From JAGOBX01 sp017999075 [NCBI: Candidatus Babelota bacterium] (GTDB lineage: Bacteria; JAGOBX01), in NCBI GenBank assembly GCA_017999075.1, contig JAGOBX010000119.1:1-8932 (forward strand): 8,932 nt of DNA, read 5' to 3'. Under the pieces are notes generated by a model, which did no database searches, was not told the origin of the DNA, and saw only the letters and a program-made list of their open reading frames with translations. Positions 1-6,975 of this stretch are shown here, piece by piece. A program made the position numbers and the translations under genes. Each line of letters begins with the position of its first letter. Position 1 is the stretch's first letter.

Positions 1-663
1 AAAAGATTATCTCTTGAAAGTTTATTTTCTGAAATAAGCAAGAAAGATATTAATACTTTTAATATAATTTTGAAAGCGGATGGAAGAGGTTAAGGGGAAG
101 CGATACATTCTTCTTTGAAGGAAATAGGAAATGAAAAACTTAAAGTCAATATAATACAGGAAGGCGTAGGAGCTATTACGGAATCAGACGTTACATTGGC
201 CAGCGCTTCTGATGCAATAATTATAGGATTTAAAGTAAGACCTGAATCTATTGCAAGTTCTCTTGCCAAAAAAGAAAATATAGAAATAAGGCTATATGAT
301 ATTATATATAACCTTCTTGACGATGTTAAAGCAGCTATGACAGGAATGCTTGAATCTGTAATTGAAGAAACTGTTACAGGAAAAGCTCTGGTAAAAGAAG
401 TTTTTAAAATTTCAAAATTAGGGAAAATTGCCGGAAGCGTAGTAATTGAAGGAAAAATATTATTCCCGTCTTATGCGAAACTTATAAGAGATAATATTAT
501 GTTATACAATAGTAAATTATTCTCATTGAAACATTATAAAACCGAGGTTCGTGAAGTTGTTTCCGGAAAAGATTGCGGAATAGGCCTTGAAAATTATGAA
601 GATATCAAAGAAGGCGATATAATCGAATGTTATATAAAAACCGAAAAAAAACAGGTTCTATAA
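1..663 (+). pseudogene. infB: translation initiation factor IF-2, C-terminal part, with an in-frame stop
   Basis: This is the 3' part of the gene for IF-2, the GTPase that brings initiator fMet-tRNA to the ribosome; the 5' part lies before the window. Frame 1 is open from base 1 and reads the linker helix (LSLESLFSEI) and the start of the C1 domain (NIILKADGRG). A TAA at 91-93 falls where the family usually has Ser in the 'ADVQGS' motif. The same frame then continues without gaps through the C1 domain (NIIQEGVGAITESDV, IIIGFKVRP, DDVKAAMTGML) and the tRNA-binding C2 domain (GKIAGSVVIEGKI, LIRDN, DCGIGLENYEDIKEGDIIE), ending at 661-663. The only in-frame restart nearby is a TTG at 115 with no ribosome binding site. 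Family identity is certain. Whether the stop is a real nonsense mutation or a sequencing/assembly error cannot be told from here; the clean conservation downstream favours an error or a very recent mutation. Confidence 0.9.
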
Positions 664-694
664 TATAATATTAAATCCGGTATTACTTGGTTAA

Positions 695-1255
695 ATGTTC
701 ATAAATGTTATAACAAAAATATCAACTTTTTATTACAGATTATTTTATAAAATTATTTCGTTGTTTTGTAAAATAACATTTGTGATATCTGATTCTCATT
801 CAGCTATAAATCCTGCCATACTTGATAGAATAAAAAATATTAATAATAGTGTTGTGATACATTGCGGTGATTGGTCTGCGCCTGAAGACTATTATGAAAT
901 GAAAAAATTATGTGAAAAATTATATACGGTTCATGGAAATACTGAAACGTATGAGATGGAAAAGATTTTACCAAATGAATTAGACACGGAAATCAATGGA
1001 ATTAAAATTCATGTGATTCATGAGCTTGACAGTTATAAAAAATATCTTGGATTATCCGGAGGAAGAGAGTATATAGTTTTACACGGACATACTCATCAAC
1101 CTTCAAAAAAAAAAAATAAGTCAGTTTATTTTTTTAATCCAGGTTCATGCGGGCCAAAACGATTTTCGAATGTTCCAGCTTCATACGGTGTTATTTATTT
1201 TTTTAAAAAATATTTCATATTTTCGGTGCACAAAATATGGTTTTATTACGAATAA
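695..1255 (+). CDS. YfcE/MJ0936-type metallophosphoesterase
   Basis: Calcineurin-like phosphoesterase of the small YfcE family, which hydrolyses phosphodiesters with a dinuclear metal centre; the natural substrate is usually unknown. Counting from the ATG at 695, the metal-binding motifs appear in order: D33-S-H35, G57-D58, G81-N82 (followed by T-E rather than the common C-D), H109, and the G-H132-T-H134 motif, followed by NPGS at 148-151. The family normally starts six to ten residues before the DxH motif. The first 22 residues here (aromatic and Ile-rich) therefore look like extra sequence, and a TTG at 761 would give the standard N-terminus (…CKITFVISDSHS). No Shine-Dalgarno sequence precedes either start, so the true start is open; a short hydrophobic anchor is the alternative reading. 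The gene lies 31 bases after infB on the same strand. An A12 run at 1105-1116 sits directly after the GHTH motif. Confidence 0.85.
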   Translation: MFINVITKISTFYYRLFYKIISLFCKITFVISDSHSAINPAILDRIKNINNSVVIHCGDWSAPEDYYEMKKLCEKLYTVHGNTETYEMEKILPNELDTEINGIKIHVIHELDSYKKYLGLSGGREYIVLHGHTHQPSKKKNKSVYFFNPGSCGPKRFSNVPASYGVIYFFKKYFIFSVHKIWFYYE

Positions 1256-1282
1256 TAAAAAAAGGCTGTCAATTTTTTATTA
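1253..1282 (+). terminator. AT-only hairpin over the phosphoesterase stop codon (possible terminator)
   Basis: The arms TAATAAAAAA (1253-1262) and TTTTTTATTA (1273-1282) are perfectly complementary over 10 bp with a 10-base loop. The left arm begins with the TAA stop of the phosphoesterase. No G-C pair is present and no T-run follows, so termination strength is doubtful; RNA 3'-end protection is an alternative role. Confidence 0.4.
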
Positions 1283-1317
1283 AAAATTAAAATGAAAACA
1301 TTGAATTATTAAATATT

Positions 1318-2826
1318 ATGTCCGGATTATCATCATTAAAAAAAAATGCTGTAGAAACTTTTATAAGTTCATATCTAATACAGTTTGCTTCCAAATTTAT
1401 AAGCATAATCACCCAATTAATTATAGCAAGATTTTTTTTATCTACAGAAGAATTCGGTATTTTCTTATATGTTTTTTTTATATTTTCTATTATAAACAAT
1501 TTGCGCGATTTAGGAATATCCACTCAGGTTATCAGACAAAAAGATATTGATTATTCTTTGATAAATTCGCTGTTTTTTGTTTTATCTTCCGCTATAACAT
1601 TATTGCAAATAATATACGGTTGTTTTATTTACAAAACAAACCCTTCTTACAGTAAAGCTTTAATTTTTATGTCTCTAAGTTATGTACCCACGGCGTTAGG
1701 TTCTGTTCCATCCATATATTTCGCACAAAATTTATTGATAAAAAAAACATTAAACGCGCGGATATCCTCAATGATTGCATATTTTTTTGGAGCTATAATG
1801 TTAACTTATGCGGGATTAGGAGCTTCCGGATTAGCATTAGCCAAATTTTTACAAAGCGCAGTTTTCACAATTTTAATTCGGATTAAAGCTTCTGATATAA
1901 TAAAAACTAATTTTAAACTTTCAGGAACCAGAAATATTGTTAAGGAAAGCTACAAGTTTTTTATTAATGACAACCTTGGATTATTGACTACTGAAATATA
2001 TAACTATGTTATAAAAAATTTTGTTTCAACTGCGTCTCTTGCAATTTACAGAGCAGCTTATTCACTTGTCGATATTCCGGTGAATATAATTGAACAGGCG
2101 TTTTACAAAGTAGCTTATCCAATGTTTTCTAAACTTTCTTCAGATAAAGAAAAATTACTGAACGCTTATTCTTTTTTAACAATAATATTATTTTGTGTAG
2201 AAGTCCCTGTATATCTATATATTTTTTTCAACAGCGAACTGCTCATTTATTTTACTTATGGATCAAAATATTCTACATCTTCAGAAATGATAAAATGGCT
2301 TGCTTTTGTTCCTATTTTTACTCCATATACCACTTTTGGAATCGAATTATTCAAATCTTTAAAAAAAGACAATTGGCTTTTAACTTATATATTTATAGGG
2401 TCGTTTTTAATAATCCTGTTTTCGTTTATATTAACAGCTAATTATGGAATTAAAGGCACTGCTGCAGCAAATTATCTGGGATTGAATTATTTTATAATTT
2501 ATTATTTCATATACAAAAATTTTAAAAAACATTTTTATTACATATTAAAAAAAATGGCTGTAATATATTTGTTTCCAGCTTCATTGTTTTATATAACATC
2601 AAATACTGAATTTAAATTCGGTTTTTTGAAATCATCAGTAATTTTTTTTGCAAATTCTGTAAAACCTTTATCCGAAACTTTATACAGAAAAATATCAGAT
2701 TTGAATTTAAAACTTGAGATAATATCCCAAGGATTATACCATTTAATTTTTTTAGTTCTGATCTTTTATATATTTTATATTTTCATTTATAAAAAAATGC
2801 AGAAAGAACTGGGTATTAAACTATAA
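1318..2826 (+). CDS. oligosaccharide flippase family protein (Wzx/MATE-like polysaccharide exporter)
   Basis: Integral membrane protein of the MOP superfamily, in the polysaccharide-biosynthesis (Wzx/RfbX-like) group that flips lipid-linked sugars across the inner membrane. Its 502 residues match the usual length. The N-terminal signature is seen as ARFFLSTEEFGIF (37-49) and LRDLGISTQVIRQKDI (62-77), matching the typical 'AR.L.p.efG' and 'rdlG.s.aliq' motifs of this group. Hydrophobic segments run throughout, roughly at 18-40, 48-62, 82-104, 113-133, 148-190, 283-305, 325-345, 352-375, 380-400, 408-425 and 470-492. A positively charged stretch follows the last helix (YKKMQKELGIKL). Between the last two segments (about 445-465) lies a more polar stretch. 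The ATG has no Shine-Dalgarno sequence. No glycosyltransferase neighbour is present in the window, so the exported glycan cannot be named. Confidence 0.87.
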   Translation: MSGLSSLKKNAVETFISSYLIQFASKFISIITQLIIARFFLSTEEFGIFLYVFFIFSIINNLRDLGISTQVIRQKDIDYSLINSLFFVLSSAITLLQIIYGCFIYKTNPSYSKALIFMSLSYVPTALGSVPSIYFAQNLLIKKTLNARISSMIAYFFGAIMLTYAGLGASGLALAKFLQSAVFTILIRIKASDIIKTNFKLSGTRNIVKESYKFFINDNLGLLTTEIYNYVIKNFVSTASLAIYRAAYSLVDIPVNIIEQAFYKVAYPMFSKLSSDKEKLLNAYSFLTIILFCVEVPVYLYIFFNSELLIYFTYGSKYSTSSEMIKWLAFVPIFTPYTTFGIELFKSLKKDNWLLTYIFIGSFLIILFSFILTANYGIKGTAAANYLGLNYFIIYYFIYKNFKKHFYYILKKMAVIYLFPASLFYITSNTEFKFGFLKSSVIFFANSVKPLSETLYRKISDLNLKLEIISQGLYHLIFLVLIFYIFYIFIYKKMQKELGIKL

Positions 2827-2873
2827 AATAAACCTAAAAAATATAACATTTATTTTTTTGGTTTATTTTATAG
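2821..2873 (+). terminator. long hairpin at the flippase 3' end, likely terminator
   Basis: The arms CTATAAAATAAACC (2821-2834) and GGTTTATTTTATAG (2860-2873) are perfectly complementary over 14 bp. After one T-T mismatch the stem continues for six more A-T pairs (2836-2841 with 2853-2858), leaving an 11-base loop. The flippase stop codon (2824-2826) lies inside the left arm. The element sits between convergent genes and is symmetric, so it could act in both directions. There is no clear T-run after the right arm. Confidence 0.6.
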
Positions 2874-2941
2874 TTAATAATATGCGTTGGATTAAATAAT
2901 AGGATTAATAATTATTGCAGAATCAATCAATCATCCGCAAA

Positions 2942-2990
2942 AAACTTCCTTCACTATAAATATAACTGCATTTTAAAGAAGGTCCAGTTT
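2942..2990 (-). terminator. candidate intrinsic terminator of the small 3025-3312 gene
   Basis: Read on the minus strand, AAACT-gga-CCTTC (2990-2978) can pair with GAAGG-a-AGTTT (2952-2942). The right arm runs straight into a T-rich stretch (…AGTTTTTTG). The loop is long (25 bases) and the bulge is asymmetric, which lowers confidence. Its place just after the small gene and before the convergent hairpin fits a terminator. Confidence 0.4.
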
Positions 2991-3024
2991 TATATTATAA
3001 TCCGTTTTTTAAAAACCCCAAGCA

Positions 3025-3312
3025 TTATATCAAGGTTTTAACCGCATCTTTAGAAATATTCCCTTGACATAATAAAGCCTGCGCCGGATTGCTCTGCAAA
3101 GCTGAATTCAAATTATTTACCATATCAGCAGCATCTTTTAATGTTACGATATCAACTCCAGCAGATTTTTGATTTTCACGTGAAATATTCAAAATAACAT
3201 CACTTACAGATTCTTCTTTAGAAAATTGAATCTTAGGGTATTTAATGCTGAAAATTTCTTCGTATTGTAATTTTGAAGTTTCACATTGAAGATATGAATT
3301 TGAAATATTCAT
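3025..3312 (-). CDS. small protein with a flagellin C-terminus-like tail, flagellar regulon candidate
   Basis: A 95-residue protein of no family I can name. Its last 19 residues (AQALLCQGNISKDAVKTLI, 77-95) resemble the C-terminal D0 helix of flagellins, where 'AQAMLAQANQ.PQ.VLSLL'-type endings are standard. The region 54-76 (VDIVTLKDAADMVNNLNSAL…) looks helical as well. The N-terminal half (polar, Lys/Glu-rich) has no flagellin N-terminal domain, so it is not a complete flagellin. The start is set by a strong Shine-Dalgarno (GGGAGGTGA at 3326-3318) 5 bases before the ATG at 3312; a GTG at 3321 lies inside that site and is not the start. The gene stands alone between a convergent flippase and the DUF4175 operon, with its own sigma-28-like promoter. 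It may be a minor filament, cap or assembly component, or a small motility protein of the YjfB kind; this is inference. Confidence 0.8.
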   Translation of the reverse strand: MNISNSYLQCETSKLQYEEIFSIKYPKIQFSKEESVSDVILNISRENQKSAGVDIVTLKDAADMVNNLNSALQSNPAQALLCQGNISKDAVKTLI

Positions 3313-3317
3313 TTTGT

Positions 3318-3326
3318 TCACCTCCC
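3318..3326 (-). promoter_or_regulatory. strong Shine-Dalgarno sequence of the small flagellin-tail protein
   Basis: GGGAGGTGA on the minus strand, 5 bases before ATG 3312 (eight bases between GGAGG and ATG). It fixes the start at 3312 rather than the upstream GTG at 3321. No other gene in the window has a comparable site, which suggests unusually high translation of this mRNA. Confidence 0.85.
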
Positions 3327-3335
3327 TGATGTTTG

Positions 3336-3353
3336 ACTTAAATCCTTTTAAGT
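3336..3353 (-). promoter_or_regulatory. 5'-UTR hairpin upstream of the Shine-Dalgarno
   Basis: Perfect 7-bp inverted repeat ACTTAAA / TTTAAGT with an AGGA tetraloop (minus strand). It lies in the predicted leader between the sigma-28-like promoter and the Shine-Dalgarno, 9 bases upstream of the latter. It could stabilise the mRNA 5' end. It does not mask the ribosome binding site. Confidence 0.5.
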
Positions 3354-3364
3354 TTCTATCATTA

Positions 3365-3392
3365 ATATCGGCAGATAGTAATAAAATCTTTA
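3365..3392 (-). promoter_or_regulatory. sigma-28 (FliA/SigD)-like flagellar promoter
   Basis: On the minus strand TAAA (3392-3389, followed by G) is separated by 16 bases from GCCGATAT (3372-3365). The sigma-28 consensus is TAAA, about 15 bases, GCCGATAA/T; the -10 element here is complete. The predicted start of transcription near 3357 would leave a leader of about 45 bases before ATG 3312. A GC-containing octamer match of this quality is notable in so AT-rich a spacer, and the flagellin-like tail of the downstream protein agrees with it. Confidence 0.72.
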
Positions 3393-3654
3393 GAAAAAAA
3401 TAAAAAAAAATATCAACTCTATTTTTTTCAACAGGTTATTATTTATAAAAATAAAATATTGTTTACTGGTGTCCAATAAAAATTTAAAAAGGCAAAGGCA
3501 ATGCCAAAGACTCATCCGGTTCGCCTGGCAATCACTAAAAGCACTACACTAAAAGTGCCGACTAAAAGTGCCGTATAGTCAAAAGTCATTTTCAATCATT
3601 TTTTGTCCATGATATTTCATGAAGCACCAAATATAATATAAGAAAATATCCGGA
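3393..3654. other. intergenic stretch between the sigma-28 promoter and the DUF4175 gene
   Basis: I see no convincing gene here. From 3393 to about 3490 it is A/T-rich filler. From about 3490 to 3575 it becomes clearly richer in G and C, with a short inverted repeat (GGCA-a-TGCC at 3497-3505 and TGCCA…TGGCA around 3501-3529) and the tandem repeats listed separately. From 3576 to 3654 it is AT-rich again, with a small palindrome CATGA-tatt-TCATG at 3608-3621 just past the DUF4175 stop, which has no T-run and is a poor terminator. The GC-richer island may be the remnant of a small mobile or repetitive element. Confidence 0.5.
3534..3573. repeat. three tandem 13-14-bp repeats (ACTAAAAGTGCCG type)
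   Basis: ACTAAAAGCACTAC (3534-3547) is followed without gap by ACTAAAAGTGCCG at 3548-3560 and an identical copy at 3561-3573. The last two are exact copies and the first shares the ACTAAAAG core. A degenerate continuation (GTCAAAAGTCA, about 3578-3588) may be a decayed fourth copy. The array is too short and lacks spacers, so it is not a CRISPR. Function unknown; possible protein-binding iterons or replication slippage. Confidence 0.75.
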
Positions 3655-6600
3655 TTAGTCATTTTTAGATTTAATTTCATATAATTTAAGCAACGATTTA
3701 TAATATTCATTAAGTTCTTTTTTATAATAATCAGGCATAGAATTATTTAAAAATTTTTCTAATTCTACAGGCAGTCCGGACGATTTTTTTAAATCTACGG
3801 GCGGCGCAGACTTAGGTTTAACTTCTAAAGCCGCTTTTGATTCGCGTTTATCCTGATTTTCAGTTTCTTTTTTTAACGACCTTGATGTATCTATGAGTTT
3901 ATCATAAACCGATTTCTGAGATTCTTTAACTTGTTGATTTAATGTTCCTTTTTTAAGTGTTTTTTCTATTTTATTCATTTCATCAACAAGTTTCTGTAAT
4001 TTTTGCTGCAGAGCGTCGCCAGAATTAGTATTTGAATCCATAAGCTGCTCAAGAGATTGACGTATCAAAGACTGTTCGTAAGACATTTGTTCAATCTGTT
4101 CCTGTGAAAGATCATTAAAATTAAACGACATTGAATTCAAGGATTGTTGAGCTTTAGCTAATTGTTCTAACCTATCAGACATATTGGAAGAATTATTTTT
4201 TTGATTATCTTTATTCAAATCTTCTTTAATTTTTAAAAGCTTGAATATAAGTGAAGATGTCGATTTCATTATTATATTTATTTTATCAAGAGAACCTGCT
4301 GATGATTTATTTTTAAGAGAATCGCAAATATAACCGTACATATCGGAAATATATTTAAAATCTTCAATCAAATCAGCCGGAAAAACAAAAGATTTCGCTG
4401 TTAATTGAAAATATTTTGCGCTTTGAATATATATATAATTTTGATATTCCTGACATAAATTAATAAAAAACGGATAATCCGCAGGAACAGAATTTATAAA
4501 CTGATTGTTAGTTTCGCGTAAAATATCTTCAAAATTATTTTTCAATTCAAGATTTTTGTTCTGCAGATTAATCATTTTAAAAATAATTGTCTCAATGTCC
4601 TGTTCAAATTTTTCAAATTCTTTATTACTCATTTGCGTCAAAAGATTATTTAATTGTTCGGCAAGATTAGATAATTTTTCTTTTAAATCATTACTTTCTT
4701 TTTCCATTTCATCTTTGTTTTTTTGAACTTCTGATTCAGTTCCAGATTTTTGATTTTTCATATTATTCGCCAATTTTTTTGATTGCTGATTTATTTTTGC
4801 CATTGTTTCTTTTATATTATCCAGAACTTTTTGAGTTTGCTTATCTTCAGAACTATTTTTCAAATCATCAACAGCCTGTTGAAGTTTTGAGAGTTCTGAT
4901 GCGAGTTTTTCCTGCTGAATCGCACCTGATTCTAAATCATTTTTATTAATTGAAGATGTTATATCATTTTGTTTAAATTTTAAATCATCTATAGTTTTCT
5001 GAATATTTTTAAGCGTATTCTGCATTTTAAGCCGGTTTAATAAAGACAAAGTTCTATCAATTTTTTTCCCGAATTCATCTTTATTGAAAACTGCATTTTT
5101 CAAAAATTCCTGCTGCTGCATAGGATTTTTAGAAGCTAACGCATTTTGAAAATCAGTTATAGATTTTTTTATATCGTTATCTCTCAATTCATCCATAAGC
5201 TTGTTTAATTTTGAAAGTTTTTCCAAAGTTTCTTCACCAAGCATTTCCCTGGTTTTTTTGTATTGCTCGACAGCCTTTGAAATGCGCGATTGAATTTCTT
5301 TGATTTCAGCTTCTATTTTTTTCTGCGCATCAAGAAGTTCTTTTATTTGTTTTTGTGTTGACCAATCCGAACTGTTTGATTTCATCAAATCATTTATTAA
5401 TTTTTTTGCGGATTTGGATATATCTTCATTTTTTGCCTGAATTGCATTCATAACATTAGTCGAATAATTAAATTCTTTGTTAAGTTCATTAAATAAATCA
5501 GCAACTGACGGAACTTTAAGTTTAAATTTTTTGGTAACAGCTTTTTTGAAACCGGAAACTGCATCGTTATCGTAAGCATCTGCATAATAAAAAATTTCAT
5601 CGCCAGGCATAACATCATATTTAGAAAAATCTATTGTATAGTATGCTGTATGATTAAGTGCTGTTTTTCGAAAATCGAGTTGAAAAGTATCCTTGATTAT
5701 ATCATTAAAAAAATATAAATTACCTGAACTTATACCGAAATCATCTTCTGCTGCAACAATAAAATAAGCAAGCATATCGTCAGGAAGCACAAATTCCTCT
5801 TTTCCCGGAAACTCAAAATTAACGGCAGGTTCCAAATCAGGTTTAACTGAAATATTAATTTTTTTCCTTGTTTCAGCAGGTATTGTTAATTTGGATTCAA
5901 AATAAAAACTTATTGTTCCTTCTGAAAAAGGTTTATACCTAAAAATATAATTCCTATTATTTTTTTCTGAATACCTGACAGAAAAATTCCCATATTTTAT
6001 AAAAAATTTTTCAGGTTCAAAATTGATATTACATTTAATTTCAATTTCTGAACCTTTAAGAATTTCTATTGTTTCATGAAATGAATACAAAATATCAGTT
6101 TCAATATTAGAATACTGCGGAGGCATAATTTTTATATATTCGATATTTATAACAGGCTTAGTGTACGCGGTTATTAAATAACGTTTTGAAATAAATTTTT
6201 CTGCTGAAATATAATATTCAACATTGGAAATAATATTTTTCAGTGAATACGAAAAAGTATCCCTGGTTTGCTCCCTATTTGTTAATGTTATTTTTTCATG
6301 GTCTCCGTTTGAAACTAAAGTCAAATCAACAGAACTTATTTTTTTTTCATATGATATAGGTTTAATCAGAATATTTACAGATTCACCTTTTATTATTGCA
6401 ATTGAACCTGGAGATACATTGAAGGATATTTTTTCAATAACTGTATCAGTTTTATAACAGTTTTTTATAAAATCTATAAGGCGCAAATAATTATATTTAA
6501 ACAGTATGCCCTGAAAAGCAGCTCCTAATACAATTATAATTAATGCTCTATTTATCCTGCCATTTACAGGTCTTAAAATATATTCCAATTTTAATCTTGA

Positions 6601-6975
6601 AATATTAACTGCAATATCTTGAATTAATTTTTCTGTAAACGGATTGGACGGGTTAGATTTAAAGGCTGTATATACCGAAGAAATTTTATATGCAAGTTCC
6701 GGCGAAGATTTTTCAAATAAAATTATAAAAGACTTAAAATTATAAAACTCAGTCTTAAGTAAAATTATTATAAAAATAATTATTGCAAAACTTATTATTA
6801 ATGGAAAAAAATTTTTTAACGCAAAAATTAAATTATTATCGAGTTGCGCCCAAACCGCCAAAATATTAAGCCATAAAATTATTAAAGAATATATTATGGA
6901 CACATATAGTACAGCTGAAACCGCATTATACAGCCAAAAATATTTTTTTAATAATTTATACAAGTGATTTATCAT
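3655..6975 (-). CDS. DUF4175-like membrane protein with long coiled coil
   Basis: A 1106-residue protein of the DUF4175 type, whose biochemical role is not known; such genes are often found near MoxR/BatA (Bat, aerotolerance-like) operons in other bacteria. Two N-terminal membrane segments (about 17-43 and 55-75) and a third (about 143-160) are followed by a beta-rich extracytoplasmic region (about 180-490). That region holds the family hallmarks AAEDDFGISSGNLYF (408-422), PGDEIFYYADAYDND (457-471) and LKVPSVADLF (486-495). Beyond 495 comes a Lys/Glu/Gln-rich coiled coil to about 825, a more globular helical part (825-920), and a second helical part with the LAKAQQSLN (939-947) and EQSLIRQSLEQL (967-978) motifs typical of these proteins. 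The tail ends PDYYKKELNEYYKSL. Its ATG overlaps the TGA of the upstream gene (ATGA), so it is the last gene of the operon and is likely translationally coupled. No MoxR, BatA or DUF58 partner lies in the window. Confidence 0.75.
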   Translation of the reverse strand: MINHLYKLLKKYFWLYNAVSAVLYVSIIYSLIILWLNILAVWAQLDNNLIFALKNFFPLIISFAIIIFIIILLKTEFYNFKSFIILFEKSSPELAYKISSVYTAFKSNPSNPFTEKLIQDIAVNISRLKLEYILRPVNGRINRALIIIVLGAAFQGILFKYNYLRLIDFIKNCYKTDTVIEKISFNVSPGSIAIIKGESVNILIKPISYEKKISSVDLTLVSNGDHEKITLTNREQTRDTFSYSLKNIISNVEYYISAEKFISKRYLITAYTKPVINIEYIKIMPPQYSNIETDILYSFHETIEILKGSEIEIKCNINFEPEKFFIKYGNFSVRYSEKNNRNYIFRYKPFSEGTISFYFESKLTIPAETRKKINISVKPDLEPAVNFEFPGKEEFVLPDDMLAYFIVAAEDDFGISSGNLYFFNDIIKDTFQLDFRKTALNHTAYYTIDFSKYDVMPGDEIFYYADAYDNDAVSGFKKAVTKKFKLKVPSVADLFNELNKEFNYSTNVMNAIQAKNEDISKSAKKLINDLMKSNSSDWSTQKQIKELLDAQKKIEAEIKEIQSRISKAVEQYKKTREMLGEETLEKLSKLNKLMDELRDNDIKKSITDFQNALASKNPMQQQEFLKNAVFNKDEFGKKIDRTLSLLNRLKMQNTLKNIQKTIDDLKFKQNDITSSINKNDLESGAIQQEKLASELSKLQQAVDDLKNSSEDKQTQKVLDNIKETMAKINQQSKKLANNMKNQKSGTESEVQKNKDEMEKESNDLKEKLSNLAEQLNNLLTQMSNKEFEKFEQDIETIIFKMINLQNKNLELKNNFEDILRETNNQFINSVPADYPFFINLCQEYQNYIYIQSAKYFQLTAKSFVFPADLIEDFKYISDMYGYICDSLKNKSSAGSLDKINIIMKSTSSLIFKLLKIKEDLNKDNQKNNSSNMSDRLEQLAKAQQSLNSMSFNFNDLSQEQIEQMSYEQSLIRQSLEQLMDSNTNSGDALQQKLQKLVDEMNKIEKTLKKGTLNQQVKESQKSVYDKLIDTSRSLKKETENQDKRESKAALEVKPKSAPPVDLKKSSGLPVELEKFLNNSMPDYYKKELNEYYKSLLKLYEIKSKND

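Noticed and set aside
687-714. Sigma-70 promoter TTGGTT-N16-TATAAC
   Set aside because: Two or more mismatches in a very AT-rich region; kept only as weak support for a later start of the phosphoesterase.
1287-1523. Minus-strand 78-residue open frame
   Set aside because: It is antisense to the well supported flippase, and has no ribosome binding site or recognisable motif.
2193-2441. Plus-strand 82-residue open frame
   Set aside because: It lies in another frame inside the flippase gene; composition looks like a shadow.
3467-3485. Insertion-sequence end (ACTGGTGTCCAATAAAAATTT-like)
   Set aside because: The GGTGTCCAAT stretch resembles some IS ends, but no matching inverted partner, target duplication or transposase fragment was found.
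3489-3530. Possible c-di-GMP (GEMM-I-like) riboswitch on the plus strand
   Set aside because: GGCAAA and GCCAAAGACTCATCCGG recall the GEMM core (GGCAAA…GCAAAGCC…CCGG), but the first stem is too short, the second helix is not formed, and no plus-strand gene follows.
3534-3573. CRISPR array
   Set aside because: The repeats are 13-14 bases and directly adjacent without spacers, and no cas gene is present.
3608-3621. Terminator of the DUF4175 operon
   Set aside because: The CATGA-tatt-TCATG palindrome has a 5-bp AT-rich stem and no T-run on the minus strand.
4505-4726. Plus-strand open frame opposite the DUF4175 gene
   Set aside because: The Ser/Leu/Phe-rich translation is the expected antisense image of a Lys/Glu/Asn-rich coiled coil.
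6224-6457. Plus-strand 77-residue open frame
   Set aside because: Antisense shadow of the beta-rich region of the DUF4175 protein.
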